From positions 14,315 through 42,969 of the forward strand of contig DXMG01000018.1 in NCBI GenBank assembly GCA_019414325.1: a stretch of 28,655 bases of DNA. Reading direction: 5' to 3'. How positions within the stretch are numbered: the stretch's first letter is position 1; every line of letters begins with the position of its first letter. The notes under the pieces are model-generated. The model made no database searches. It saw nothing but the letters and a program-made list of their open reading frames with translations, and was not told where the DNA came from. Shown here one piece after another: positions 7,181 to 15,008 of the stretch. Made by a program: the position numbers and the translations under genes. Source of the stretch: Collinsella sp. GTDB lineage: Bacteria > Actinomycetota > Coriobacteriia > Coriobacteriales > Coriobacteriaceae.

Positions 7181-8985
7181 GGCTCAACAAAACCACTGTC
7201 AGCGACAACACCGAAAGCGGAGCACTCAACATGGTCAAGCTCACTATCGATAATTGCGAGGTCGTGGTGCCCGAGCACACCACGATCCTGGACGCGGCCA
7301 AGTCCGTCGGTATCCAGATTCCCACCCTGTGCTACCTGCGCGATCTAAACGAGATCGGCGGCTGCCGCGTGTGCGTGGTCGAGGTTGAGGGCTGCGACCA
7401 GCTGGTTGCCGCCTGCAACAACTACGTGCTCGACGGCATGGTGGTCCGCACCAACAGCCCCAAGGCCCGCGAGGCGCGTCGCACCAACGTGCAGCTGCTA
7501 CTGTCCCAACACGACTCGCGCTGTACGAGCTGCGTGCGCAGTGGTAACTGCAACCTGCAGGCCATCGCCAACGACCTGGGCATCTTCTATCTGCCGTACG
7601 AGCAGCACCTGGCGCGCGAGGGCTGGGACTTCGATTTCCCCATCATCCGCGATAACGACAAGTGCATTAAATGCATGCGCTGCATCAAGGTGTGCGAGAG
7701 CGTGCAGGGCCTAGGGATTTGGGACCTGACCAACCGCGCCACGCATACCGCCGTGGGCACCCGCGGGCGTGCGCCGATCGGCAAGACCGATTGCGTCGCG
7801 TGTGGTCAGTGCATCACGCATTGTCCGACGGGCGCCCTGCGCGAGCGTGACGATACCGAGACCGTTTTCGACGCCATCGCCGATCCCGACAAGATCGTGC
7901 TGGTGCAGATTGCGCCGGCCGTGCGTAGCGCCTGGGGAGAGGAACTCGGCATTCCGCGCGATGAGGCCACCGTCGAGCGCTTGGCCTGTGCGCTGCGCCG
8001 CGTTGGCTTTGAGTACGTGTTCGACACCGATTTCTCGGCCGACCTCACCATTATGGAGGAGGGCTCCGAGCTGCTCGAGCGCCTGGGTAAGGCCGCCAAG
8101 GGCGAGGGCGACAGCCGTGGCTGGCCCATGTTCACGAGCTGCTGCCCGGGCTGGGTGCGCTTTGTGAAGGCGCGTTACCCCGAGTTTGTCGACAGCCTGT
8201 CTACGTCAAAGTCGCCGCAGCAGATGTTTGGCGCCATCGCCAAGACCTACTACGCCAAGGTGCTGGGCGTGGAGCCCGAGCGTCTGTTTGTGGTGTCCGT
8301 GATGCCGTGCACGGCCAAGAAGGCCGAGTGCGCGCTGCCGAGCATGGTGGGCGAGGACGGCACGCCCGATGTGGACGTTGCGCTGACGGTGCGCGAGATG
8401 GTGCGCATGATCCGCGCGAACCACGTGAGCGTGGACACGCTGGTTGAGGAGCCGCTCGACACGCCGCTGGGCTTTGGCACGGGCGCGGGTGTGATCTTTG
8501 GCGCCACGGGCGGCGTGATGGAGGCCGCCGTGCGCTCGGCCTATTACCTGGTGACGGGCAAGAACCCCGATGCCGATTTCTTTACCGATGTGCGCGGGCT
8601 GGACGGCTGGAAGGAAGCCGTGGCCGATATCGATGGCACCGGGGTGCGCGTCGCCGTGGCGCACGGGCTGGGCAACGCCGCCCGTCTGCTCGACGCGATT
8701 CGCGACGGCCGTGCGAGCTATGACTTCGTTGAGGTCATGGCGTGCCCGGGCGGCTGCGTCGGTGGCGGCGGTCAGCCCATCCACGACGGCTGCGAGCTGG
8801 CAGCCGAGCGTGGCCAGGTGCTCTGGGGCCTGGATGCCGCTGCGGACATTCGCTTCTCGCACGAGAATCCCGATGTCCAGGCGTGCTACCGCGAGTTCTT
8901 GGGCGAGCCGCTCTCGCCGCTGGCCGAGGAGCTGCTGCATACCGACCATCACGCATGGACGATGCCCAACGAGGGGACGTACTAG
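7174..8985 (+). CDS. hydA: [FeFe] hydrogenase, multi-cluster type linked to a GltD-like subunit
   Basis: A 603-residue enzyme reducing protons to H2 or oxidising H2 in the cytoplasm. From the N-terminus: a 2Fe-2S domain (C53, C64, C67, C81), a His-Cys3 4Fe-4S site (H113, C117, C120, C126), two ferredoxin-type 4Fe-4S motifs (CIKCMRCIKVC and CVACGQCITHC), then the H-cluster domain with TSCCPGW (C323, C324), MPCTAKK (C379) and MACPGGC (C524, C528). This is the M3 architecture. The adjacent GltD-like gene fits the group A2, glutamate-synthase-linked class of [FeFe] hydrogenases. ATG 7174 overlaps the upstream stop and has GGAGGGAGGA in front; a later ATG at 7231 also fits the family start. The maturases HydE, HydF and HydG are not in the window. 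Confidence 0.95.
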   Translation: MVGLNKTTVSDNTESGALNMVKLTIDNCEVVVPEHTTILDAAKSVGIQIPTLCYLRDLNEIGGCRVCVVEVEGCDQLVAACNNYVLDGMVVRTNSPKAREARRTNVQLLLSQHDSRCTSCVRSGNCNLQAIANDLGIFYLPYEQHLAREGWDFDFPIIRDNDKCIKCMRCIKVCESVQGLGIWDLTNRATHTAVGTRGRAPIGKTDCVACGQCITHCPTGALRERDDTETVFDAIADPDKIVLVQIAPAVRSAWGEELGIPRDEATVERLACALRRVGFEYVFDTDFSADLTIMEEGSELLERLGKAAKGEGDSRGWPMFTSCCPGWVRFVKARYPEFVDSLSTSKSPQQMFGAIAKTYYAKVLGVEPERLFVVSVMPCTAKKAECALPSMVGEDGTPDVDVALTVREMVRMIRANHVSVDTLVEEPLDTPLGFGTGAGVIFGATGGVMEAAVRSAYYLVTGKNPDADFFTDVRGLDGWKEAVADIDGTGVRVAVAHGLGNAARLLDAIRDGRASYDFVEVMACPGGCVGGGGQPIHDGCELAAERGQVLWGLDAAADIRFSHENPDVQACYREFLGEPLSPLAEELLHTDHHAWTMPNEGTY

Positions 8986-8987
8986 CG

Positions 8988-10046
8988 ATGCGCGCGTTTG
9001 ATTTTGAGATGTCGCGCCGGGGGTTTGCCTCGGCGCTCGCCGCGGGCGCCCTGTCGCTTGCGCTCGCGGGCTGTGGCGGCGGGGCTGCCGGTGCCGGGTC
9101 CGCCGCGGGTTCGGCTGCCGGGCCTGCCGCCGACGGTGCCACTGCCGAGCCGGTCGAGGTGCACGTCGCCTCGCTCAAGGGGCCGACCTCGATTGGTCTG
9201 GTGCAGTTTATGGACCGGGCGGCCGATGGCGAGACGGACAATGAGTTCGACTTTGCGATGAATACTGCCGCCGATGAGATTGTGCCCAAGGTCATTCAGG
9301 GCGATATCGACATTGCCCTGGTACCCGCCAACGTGGCGAGCGTACTCTACAACAAGACCGAGGGCGCGGTGCAGGTCATCGACATCAACACGCTGGGTGT
9401 GCTGAACGTTGTGACGGGCGACGCGAATGTGGCCTCGTTTGGCGATCTGGCGGGTCGCACCGTCTACATGACGGGCAAGGGCACCACGCCAGAGTACGTC
9501 ATGAACTTCCTGCTGGAGCGCGCGGGCCTGACCGGCCAGGTGACGCTCGAGTTTAAGAGCGAGCCCACCGAGGTGCTGTCGGCCCTGCTTGCCGACCCGT
9601 CCGCCGTGGGCGTGCTGCCGGAGCCGTTCAAGACCGCCGCCATCGCAAAGAGCGAAGGCAAGCTGTCGGCGCCGGTAAGTCTGACCGATGTGTGGGATGA
9701 GCTGGCAGGTGACACGGGTTCGCGCCTGCTGACGGGTGTGACCGTGGTGCGCCGCGCGTTTGCCGAGGAACATCCCGAGGCCGTGGCGGAGTTCTTGAAC
9801 TGCCATGCGGCGAGCGTTAAGGCCGTCAATGCGGCGCCGGCAGACTGGGCGCAGGCCGTGGTCGATGCTGGCATCGTGGACAACGCCAAGATTGCCGAGA
9901 AGGCGATTCCCGGGTGCATGCTTGTGTGCCAGACGGGCAAGGATATGAAGGCGGCACTTAGTGGGTATCTGCAGGTGCTGGCCGACGCGGACGCGAGCGC
10001 CGTGGGTGGTAAACTTCCGGCTGACGATTTCTACTACATGGAGTAG
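8988..10046 (+). CDS. Tat-type lipoprotein, ABC transporter substrate-binding protein (TauA/NMT1-like fold)
   Basis: A 352-residue exported solute-binding protein. The N-terminus has a twin-arginine motif (SRRGFASAL), a hydrophobic run and a lipobox LALAGC, so it appears to be exported by Tat and anchored as a lipoprotein. A Gly/Ala-rich linker precedes the binding domain, which has family landmarks such as SLKGPTSIGLVQFM, GDIDIALVPANVASVLYN and TGKGTTPEYVMNFLLE. This subfamily of TauA/SsuA/NMT1-like proteins occurs in anaerobes without an agreed substrate. The start lies two bases after hydA, so it belongs to the hydrogenase operon. ATG 8988 is preceded by GAGGGG; ATG 9009 would start exactly at MSRRGF. 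The ligand cannot be inferred from sequence. Confidence 0.85.
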   Translation: MRAFDFEMSRRGFASALAAGALSLALAGCGGGAAGAGSAAGSAAGPAADGATAEPVEVHVASLKGPTSIGLVQFMDRAADGETDNEFDFAMNTAADEIVPKVIQGDIDIALVPANVASVLYNKTEGAVQVIDINTLGVLNVVTGDANVASFGDLAGRTVYMTGKGTTPEYVMNFLLERAGLTGQVTLEFKSEPTEVLSALLADPSAVGVLPEPFKTAAIAKSEGKLSAPVSLTDVWDELAGDTGSRLLTGVTVVRRAFAEEHPEAVAEFLNCHAASVKAVNAAPADWAQAVVDAGIVDNAKIAEKAIPGCMLVCQTGKDMKAALSGYLQVLADADASAVGGKLPADDFYYME

Positions 10047-10049
10047 CCC

Positions 10050-11426
10050 GTGCGTGCGTTTGCTCGACAAATGACAGAGCGTATGAAGGCGGTGGCGGCA
10101 GCAGGTGCCGTCGCCGCCTTTTGGCTTGCCGTGTGGGTCTTCGCGGCGGTGCTGGTGGCGCAGCCACTGATCTTGCCGGGGCCGGGTGCTGTTGCCTTGG
10201 CGCTGCTGCGCCTGGTGTGCGATGGCGGTACCTGGGCGATTTTGGTGGGCTCGGGCGCGCGGATACTGGGCGGGCTGGCGCTTGCCGCGGTGTGTGGTGG
10301 CGTGCTTGCCGGGATTTCGTCACGGTTGCGGGCGTTTGCGCGCCTGGTGGCTCCGGCACTTTCGTTTGTTAAGGCGACGCCGGTTGCCTGCGTGGTGGTC
10401 CTGCTGCTTATTTGGTTGGGGTCGGCGCGCGTGAGCATCGCCGCGGTCTTTTTGATGGCGCTGCCGGGCGTGTATTTTTCGCTGGCCGAGGGCTTGGCAC
10501 AGGTGAATAAACCGCTGGAGCAGATGTTCCGTCTGCATGGCGTGCGCGGCTGGCGCCTGTTTTGCGCCCATACCTGGCGCGAAGTCCTGCCGTTTGTGCT
10601 TTCGTGCGCCCGCGCCGTGATCGGCATGAGCTGGAAGGCCGGCGTGGCAGCCGAGCTGATCGGCATGGCGGTGGGCACCGTGGGCGAGCGCATCTATCAG
10701 GCAAAGCTTTTGATTGAGACGGCTGATTTGCTGGCGTGGACCGTGCTGGTCGTTACCGCCTCGTGGGCGTGTGAGCGCGTGCTGGTGTGGCTGCTGCGGG
10801 TTTCGGGACCCGTGGCGTGGCGCGCGGCCGTGCGGGCGCATGGGCATGGACTGTGCGGGCGTGCGGGGACTGCGAGCGATGGCACTGCAGCGGAGCTTGC
10901 GCTTGCCGTGGGCGATCGTGCGCCCTGGGCGCCGGCGCTGGATGGTCTGGTGCTCAACGTGCCTGCGGGTGGGCGTATCTGCGTGATGGGCGCTTCGGGG
11001 ATGGGCAAGTCGACGCTGCTTTCGTTGGCAGCGGGGGAGTGCGCGCCGTGCTCGATGGTGTTTCAGGATGCACGCTTGGTAGAGGGCAGCTCGGCTTTGG
11101 ATAACGTGCTGGTGTGTGCCGATGCGCGCGTGGATGCTTCGAACGCTACGACCTTGCTGCGCCGGTTGGTGCCGGGAATCGACGTGCATGTTCGCGTGGC
11201 TGAGCTTTCGGGCGGGCAGCGCCGTCGTGTCGAGATCGCTCGAGCCCTGCTGTGTGGCGGCTGTGCCGTCATTCTGGATGAGCCCTTTACCGGCCTGGAC
11301 GCCGCCGCGCGCGATGCGACGGCCGAGGCCGTGCTAGACCTGCTCGACGGTCGCACGCTCTTGCTCGCCACGCACGATGTCGTCGACGTTCAGGCCCTCG
11401 ATATCTCGGACATCATCACGCTCTAA
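10050..11426 (+). CDS. ABC importer permease fused to its ATP-binding domain
   Basis: A 458-residue fusion. Residues about 15-250 are a TauC/SsuC-type membrane permease with five to six hydrophobic segments and the EAA-like coupling loop (GLAQVNKPLEQMFRLHGVRG). Residues about 280-458 are a nucleotide-binding domain: Walker A GASGMGKST near 314, Q-loop VFQD, signature LSGGQRRRVEIARAL near 385, Walker B AVILDEPF near 405, H-loop LATHD near 441. In most nitrate/taurine-type importers these are separate proteins. The ATPase part, about 180 residues, is shorter than the usual 240, with very little sequence between Walker A and the Q-loop. GTG 10050 lies three bases after the binding-protein stop with GGAG upstream; ATG 10071 and 10083 are alternatives. 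It completes a self-contained importer in the hydrogenase operon. Confidence 0.88.
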   Translation: MRAFARQMTERMKAVAAAGAVAAFWLAVWVFAAVLVAQPLILPGPGAVALALLRLVCDGGTWAILVGSGARILGGLALAAVCGGVLAGISSRLRAFARLVAPALSFVKATPVACVVVLLLIWLGSARVSIAAVFLMALPGVYFSLAEGLAQVNKPLEQMFRLHGVRGWRLFCAHTWREVLPFVLSCARAVIGMSWKAGVAAELIGMAVGTVGERIYQAKLLIETADLLAWTVLVVTASWACERVLVWLLRVSGPVAWRAAVRAHGHGLCGRAGTASDGTAAELALAVGDRAPWAPALDGLVLNVPAGGRICVMGASGMGKSTLLSLAAGECAPCSMVFQDARLVEGSSALDNVLVCADARVDASNATTLLRRLVPGIDVHVRVAELSGGQRRRVEIARALLCGGCAVILDEPFTGLDAAARDATAEAVLDLLDGRTLLLATHDVVDVQALDISDIITL

Positions 11427-11447
11427 ATACTAACTGAGCAACAAAAT

Positions 11448-11474
11448 GATTCGTTTTCCTCCGTCCCCATGGGG
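11448..11474. repeat. Half-copy of the CGTTTTCCTCCGTCC repeat
   Basis: GATTCGTTTTCCTCCGTCC at 11448-11466 matches 18 of 19 bases of the right arm of the palindrome at 23100-23182. It ends in the small palindrome CCCCATGGGG (11465-11474). It lies just after the hydrogenase-operon stop, where no standard terminator was seen. Confidence 0.6.
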
Positions 11475-11492
11475 TCGGGTGTGGTATTCTAT

Positions 11493-11537
11493 CTGCGGGG
11501 TAATACTTAGGAATCCCAAGTAATACCAACGCCGCAG
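11493..11537 (+). promoter_or_regulatory. Palindromic operator or hairpin upstream of the antitoxin gene
   Basis: GGTAATACTT (11499-11508) and AAGTAATACC (11518-11527) are inverted with one mismatch, and CTGCGG (11493-11498) with CCGCAG (11532-11537) extends the stem. RelB/DinJ-like ribbon-helix-helix proteins usually repress their own promoter through such a palindrome, so this is the best operator candidate. Confidence 0.5.
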
Positions 11538-11549
11538 AAACAAACTCCG

Positions 11550-11606
11550 GATGCGGGCCAATCGGGTTGCCTTCACAGCCCGTCGCCCAGCCGCGTGGCC
11601 CGCATC
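11550..11606 (+). promoter_or_regulatory. Leader stem-loop before the antitoxin gene
   Basis: GATGCGGGCCA (11550-11560) pairs perfectly with TGGCCCGCATC (11596-11606), with an inner CGGG/CCCG pair at 11563-11566 and 11579-11582. No T tract follows, so it is a leader structure rather than a terminator. It lies 36 bases before the start codon. Confidence 0.5.
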
Positions 11607-11641
11607 TATCCGCACTACCGTCGTTTCAAAAAGGAAGCGCC

Positions 11642-11863
11642 ATGGCAGAACACATGACCCCCGTAGTCGCGAAGGTCTTGCCCGAGGAGAAGGCAGCCTT
11701 CGCGGCGGCAACCCAGCTCGTGGGCACCACGCCGTCCAACGCCATCCGCATGTTTATCGCCGCGTTCAATCGCTGCGGCACCTTCCCGTTCGACATCTCG
11801 CCCAGCGGGGCCTTTGGCAAAGAGTGTCCCCAACAGCTAGTCGTTGAAGAACGTCCCCAATGA
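11642..11863 (+). CDS. RelB/DinJ-like antitoxin, no partner toxin (orphan)
   Basis: A 73-residue protein beginning MAEHMTPVVAKVLPEEKAAF. Its body (VVAKVLPEEK; GTTPSNAIRMFIAAFNRCG; FPFDI) fits the ribbon-helix-helix RelB/DinJ antitoxin family, which binds DNA as a dimer and normally neutralises a RelE/YafQ RNase. AAGGAAG lies just upstream of ATG 11642. No toxin-like frame follows: the next gene is a membrane protease 23 bases downstream. The last 12 codons (CPQQLVVEERPQ) are encoded by the repeat at 11824-11872, so the original C-terminus, where antitoxins contact toxin, appears to have been replaced. It may still act as a DNA-binding regulator of itself or of the downstream gene. Confidence 0.7.
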   Translation: MAEHMTPVVAKVLPEEKAAFAAATQLVGTTPSNAIRMFIAAFNRCGTFPFDISPSGAFGKECPQQLVVEERPQ

Positions 11864-11872
11864 CTAGTCGTC
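11824..11872. repeat. Two-unit tandem GTCCCC element overlapping the antitoxin 3' end
   Basis: GTGTCCCCAACAGCTAGTCG at 11824-11843 and ACGTCCCCAATGACTAGTCG at 11851-11870 are direct copies 27 bp apart. The element has the same anchors and period as 347-390 but a different module (CTAGTCG instead of GTGCCG). It encodes the end of the antitoxin gene including its stop codon. Confidence 0.7.
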
Positions 11873-11886
11873 GGGAGGAGGTTGGC

Positions 11887-12798
11887 ATGCTCAATGCGAT
11901 GATTTGGGCGCTTGCCTGTTTTGGCGTCGTCGCTGCCGATATTGCCCTGAGCGTCGTTTTGTTTTCCGCCCTTGGCGTCGCATCGGTGTTCATGGGTTTT
12001 TCGATCGATGACCTCGACATTCAATTGCTTCAGGCCGTCGCGCAGACAGCATCGTTTTTGATGGCGCTGCTGTGGTGGCGTTATCTGTGGCCGCGTTCGT
12101 TTATGGCACGCCGGCAAAGCGAGCACCCGCTCGGCGGGGGAGCGCGTGGGGCGTGGAAACGCATCGCCTGCGTTATCGTGATCGGCCTGGCCCTGCAGGT
12201 GGTTGTTGGCTACGTGACCGACGCCGCGCTGTCGTTGTTGCCCGATGCCGCGGCCGACTACAGCGAGCTTGTCGAGGAAACAGGCATGGGCGACACCAGC
12301 TATCTCGCCGTCCTGACCACGGTGCTCGGCGCCCCGTTTTGTGAAGAGCTGCTGGTGCGCGGCATTATTTTTGAGTTTTCGCTCCGAGCGTTTAATCCGC
12401 AGTGCCGCCCACTTTGGAAGCGCCGGCGTCGTGCGAGCGCGCAGGACGGCGCCATGGTGCCCTGGGCGGCCCCAAGCACGTGGGGTATCGCTGCGGCGAT
12501 TGTGCTGCAGGCGGCCATCTTTGGCTTTATGCACATGAATTGGGTGCAAGGTTGCTACGCGGGTGCCGCCGGCCTCATCTTTGGTTGGGTGCTCGTGACG
12601 ACCGGAAAGCTCCGCTACACGATTCTGCTGCACTTTGCCTTTAATGCCGGGTCGTATCTCATGACGTTGCTCTGGTTTGTGAACACCTCGCTCGACGTGG
12701 TGGTCACGGTCGCCATCGCCGGCGTCATCCTCGTTGAGGCAATGCGCTCGCTGCGCCACGCGTGTGGGATGGACGCAGCGAGCGCACCGCTGCCCTAG
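11887..12798 (+). CDS. CPBP-family intramembrane glutamic endopeptidase
   Basis: A 303-residue polytopic membrane protein of the CPBP (CAAX protease/bacteriocin-processing, Abi) family. The three family motifs are present: APFCEELLVRG with E153, E154 and R158; IFGFMHMN with H216; and LLHFAFN with H249 and N253. Members cleave or process membrane-associated peptides; some act in bacteriocin immunity or anti-sigma degradation. No substrate can be named here. A basic loop of about 28 residues between motifs 1 and 2 (RPLWKRRRRAS) is longer than usual. ATG 11887 follows GGGAGGAGG at 11873-11881; an upstream ATG at 11860 overlaps the antitoxin stop but lies inside the repeat. It ends in a 4-bp convergent overlap with ygiQ. 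Confidence 0.85.
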   Translation: MLNAMIWALACFGVVAADIALSVVLFSALGVASVFMGFSIDDLDIQLLQAVAQTASFLMALLWWRYLWPRSFMARRQSEHPLGGGARGAWKRIACVIVIGLALQVVVGYVTDAALSLLPDAAADYSELVEETGMGDTSYLAVLTTVLGAPFCEELLVRGIIFEFSLRAFNPQCRPLWKRRRRASAQDGAMVPWAAPSTWGIAAAIVLQAAIFGFMHMNWVQGCYAGAAGLIFGWVLVTTGKLRYTILLHFAFNAGSYLMTLLWFVNTSLDVVVTVAIAGVILVEAMRSLRHACGMDAASAPLP

Positions 12799-14936
12799 TT
12801 GCGGCGTCCGCCTCCGTTGGCGCCCTGACGCCCCTGTGCCGCGCGATTGCGACCGGCAGTGTTCTGCGCGCGCGACATGCCGCTGTGCCCCTTGCTGCCT
12901 TTGGGTCCCTTCCCGGCGGCGCCACCGTGGGCCTTGCCGCCCTTCTTGCCGGTGCCATGGCCACCGCCAGCAGACGTCTCGCCCGGACGCGGGGGCACGG
13001 GACGAATCAGGCAATGCTTGGTGTAGCCGATCAAATCGCGGCGGCCGGCCTTTTCCAGCGCCTCGCGCACCAGCTTGTAGTTCTCGGGCTTGCGATACTG
13101 GATGAGCGCGCGCTGCATGGCCTTCTCGTGCGGGTCGCGCGCCACATAGATCGGCTCCATGGTGCGCGGATCCACGCCGGTGTAGTACATGCACGTCGAC
13201 ATGGTGGACGGCGTGGGGTAGAAGTCCTGCACCTGCTCGGGCATGTAGCCCATGTCTCTCACGGCCTCGGCAAGGTCCACAGCTTCCTTCATGGTTGAAC
13301 CGGGGTGGCTCGAGATCAGATACGGCACCACGTACTGCTTGAGTCCGTATTCGCGGTTCAAGCGTTCAAATTTACGGCAGAATGCGTCGTAGACGGCGCG
13401 GCTCGGCTTGCCCATCACAGACAGCACGGCGTCGCTCACGTGCTCGGGCGCTACGCGCAGCTGGCCCGAGACGTGATGCTCCAGCAGCTCGCGCAAAAAC
13501 TCGTCCGAGGCATCGGCCATGGTGTAGTCAAAACGGATGCCGCTGCGGACGAAGACCTTCTTGACGCCCGGTAGCTGGCGCAGGTCGCGCAGCAACTGCG
13601 TGTAGCCGCTCTCGTCGACCACCATGTTCTTGCATACGCTCGGCCACAGGCAGCGCTTGTTCTTGCATACGCCGTGCTTGAGCTGCTTGTCGCAGGCAGG
13701 GCGGCTAAAGTTGGCCGTCGGCCCGCCCACGTCGTTGATGTAGCCCTTAAACTCGGGGTCGCGCGTGAGCAACTCGGCCTCGCGCATGATCGAATCGTGG
13801 CTGCGCATCTGCAGCACACGGCCCTGGTGGAAGGTGAGGGCGCAAAACGAGCACTCGCCAAAGCACCCGCGGTTGGAGCTAATGGAAAACTTGATCTCGG
13901 CAAAGGCCGGCACGCCGCCTGCCGCGTCGTAGTCGGGATGCCAATCGCGTGCGTAGGGGAGTTCGGCCACCTCGTCCATCTCGTCGGTGGTGAGCGTCGC
14001 CGACGGTGGGTTTTGCACCACATAGACGCTGTTGGGGTAGGGCTCTACCAGGCGATGTCCGGTGATGGGGTCCATATTCTGCTGCTGCACGTTAAAGCTG
14101 CGCGCGTAGTTGAGCTTGTCGGCGGCAAGGTCGTCCCAGCTGGGCAGCAGGTCGTAGTCGTAGACCTCGTCGAGCGAGCTGGTGCGGTAGACGGTGCCGT
14201 TGATATAGGTGATCTGATCGACGGGCAGTCCCGCGTCGAGCGCGTCGGCGATCTCGACGATCGCGTGCTCGCCCATGCCGTAGATGAGGATGTCGGCGCC
14301 CGAGTCGAGCAGTACCGAGCGCTTGAGCTTGTCCTGCCAGTAGTCGTAGTGGGCCAGGCGGCGCAGGCTCGCCTCGATGCCGCCGATGATGATGGGGGCG
14401 TCCTTGAACGTCTGGCGGATGAGGTTGCCGTAGACCGTGACAGCTCGGTTGGGACGGTGCCCCTCCTCGCCACCGGGAGTGTAGGCGTCGGTGTGGCGGC
14501 GGTGCTTGGTCACCGAATAGTGGTTGACCATGGAGTCCATATTGCCGGCGCTGACGAGAAAGCCCAGGCGCGGCTCGCCGAGCACGGTGATGCTGGCGGG
14601 GTCGGTCCAATCGGGCTGGCAGATGATGCCCACCTTGTAGCCGTGTGCGTCGAGTACGCGGCTGACGATGGCCATACCAAAGCTGGGATGGTCCACGTAG
14701 GCGTCGCCGCAGATGTAGACAAAGTCGCACTGGTCCCAGCCGCGCGCATCCATGTCGGCGCGGCTGACGGGGAGGAACTTATCGCGGCCCGGTCGCCAGG
14801 GGCGGGCGGGCGTCGCTTGGGAATGCTTGGTGCGGGCGACCGTGGCCTGCGCCTTACCGCCACGCTTTTGCTGCTGGCCCTGTTTGCCCTGTTGACTGCG
14901 CTGGTTGTTCTGAGCGTGCTGAGGCTTTTTTGCCAC
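12795..14936 (-). CDS. ygiQ: YgiQ family radical SAM protein
   Basis: A 713-residue protein of the YgiQ (UPF0313) radical SAM family, whose reaction is unknown. The SAM-binding 4Fe-4S motif is C358, C362 and C365 in RGCFGECSFC (CxxxCxxC). The family N-terminal domain starts at about residue 53 (KFLPVSRADMDARGWDQCDF) and continues through GGIEASLRRLAHYDYW. Two low-complexity extensions frame it: a Gln/Lys-rich head (about 5-45) and a Gly/Lys/Arg-rich tail from about residue 645, which may bind nucleic acid. I chose GTG 14936 because GGGAGGGA lies directly upstream; further upstream the frame crosses a hairpin and promoter-like sequence. It is monocistronic and convergent with the CPBP gene. 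Confidence 0.92.
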   Translation of the reverse strand: MAKKPQHAQNNQRSQQGKQGQQQKRGGKAQATVARTKHSQATPARPWRPGRDKFLPVSRADMDARGWDQCDFVYICGDAYVDHPSFGMAIVSRVLDAHGYKVGIICQPDWTDPASITVLGEPRLGFLVSAGNMDSMVNHYSVTKHRRHTDAYTPGGEEGHRPNRAVTVYGNLIRQTFKDAPIIIGGIEASLRRLAHYDYWQDKLKRSVLLDSGADILIYGMGEHAIVEIADALDAGLPVDQITYINGTVYRTSSLDEVYDYDLLPSWDDLAADKLNYARSFNVQQQNMDPITGHRLVEPYPNSVYVVQNPPSATLTTDEMDEVAELPYARDWHPDYDAAGGVPAFAEIKFSISSNRGCFGECSFCALTFHQGRVLQMRSHDSIMREAELLTRDPEFKGYINDVGGPTANFSRPACDKQLKHGVCKNKRCLWPSVCKNMVVDESGYTQLLRDLRQLPGVKKVFVRSGIRFDYTMADASDEFLRELLEHHVSGQLRVAPEHVSDAVLSVMGKPSRAVYDAFCRKFERLNREYGLKQYVVPYLISSHPGSTMKEAVDLAEAVRDMGYMPEQVQDFYPTPSTMSTCMYYTGVDPRTMEPIYVARDPHEKAMQRALIQYRKPENYKLVREALEKAGRRDLIGYTKHCLIRPVPPRPGETSAGGGHGTGKKGGKAHGGAAGKGPKGSKGHSGMSRAQNTAGRNRAAQGRQGANGGGRRN

Positions 14937-14973
14937 GATCCCTCCCGGTGTCTGTATACTGCACGTAATTGTA

Positions 14974-15008
14974 ACCAGTCTTTTTGGGACGGCGCTAAAA
15001 AGACTGGT
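14974..15008. promoter_or_regulatory. Perfect 12-bp dyad in the ygiQ / yoaK-family divergent region
   Basis: ACCAGTCTTTTT (14974-14985) and AAAAAGACTGGT (14997-15008) are perfect inverted copies around an 11-base loop. On the minus strand a TATACA -10-like box lies just downstream, so the dyad would sit at or above the ygiQ promoter. It may be an operator. The A/T tracts are inside the stem, so it is not a classic terminator. Confidence 0.45.
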
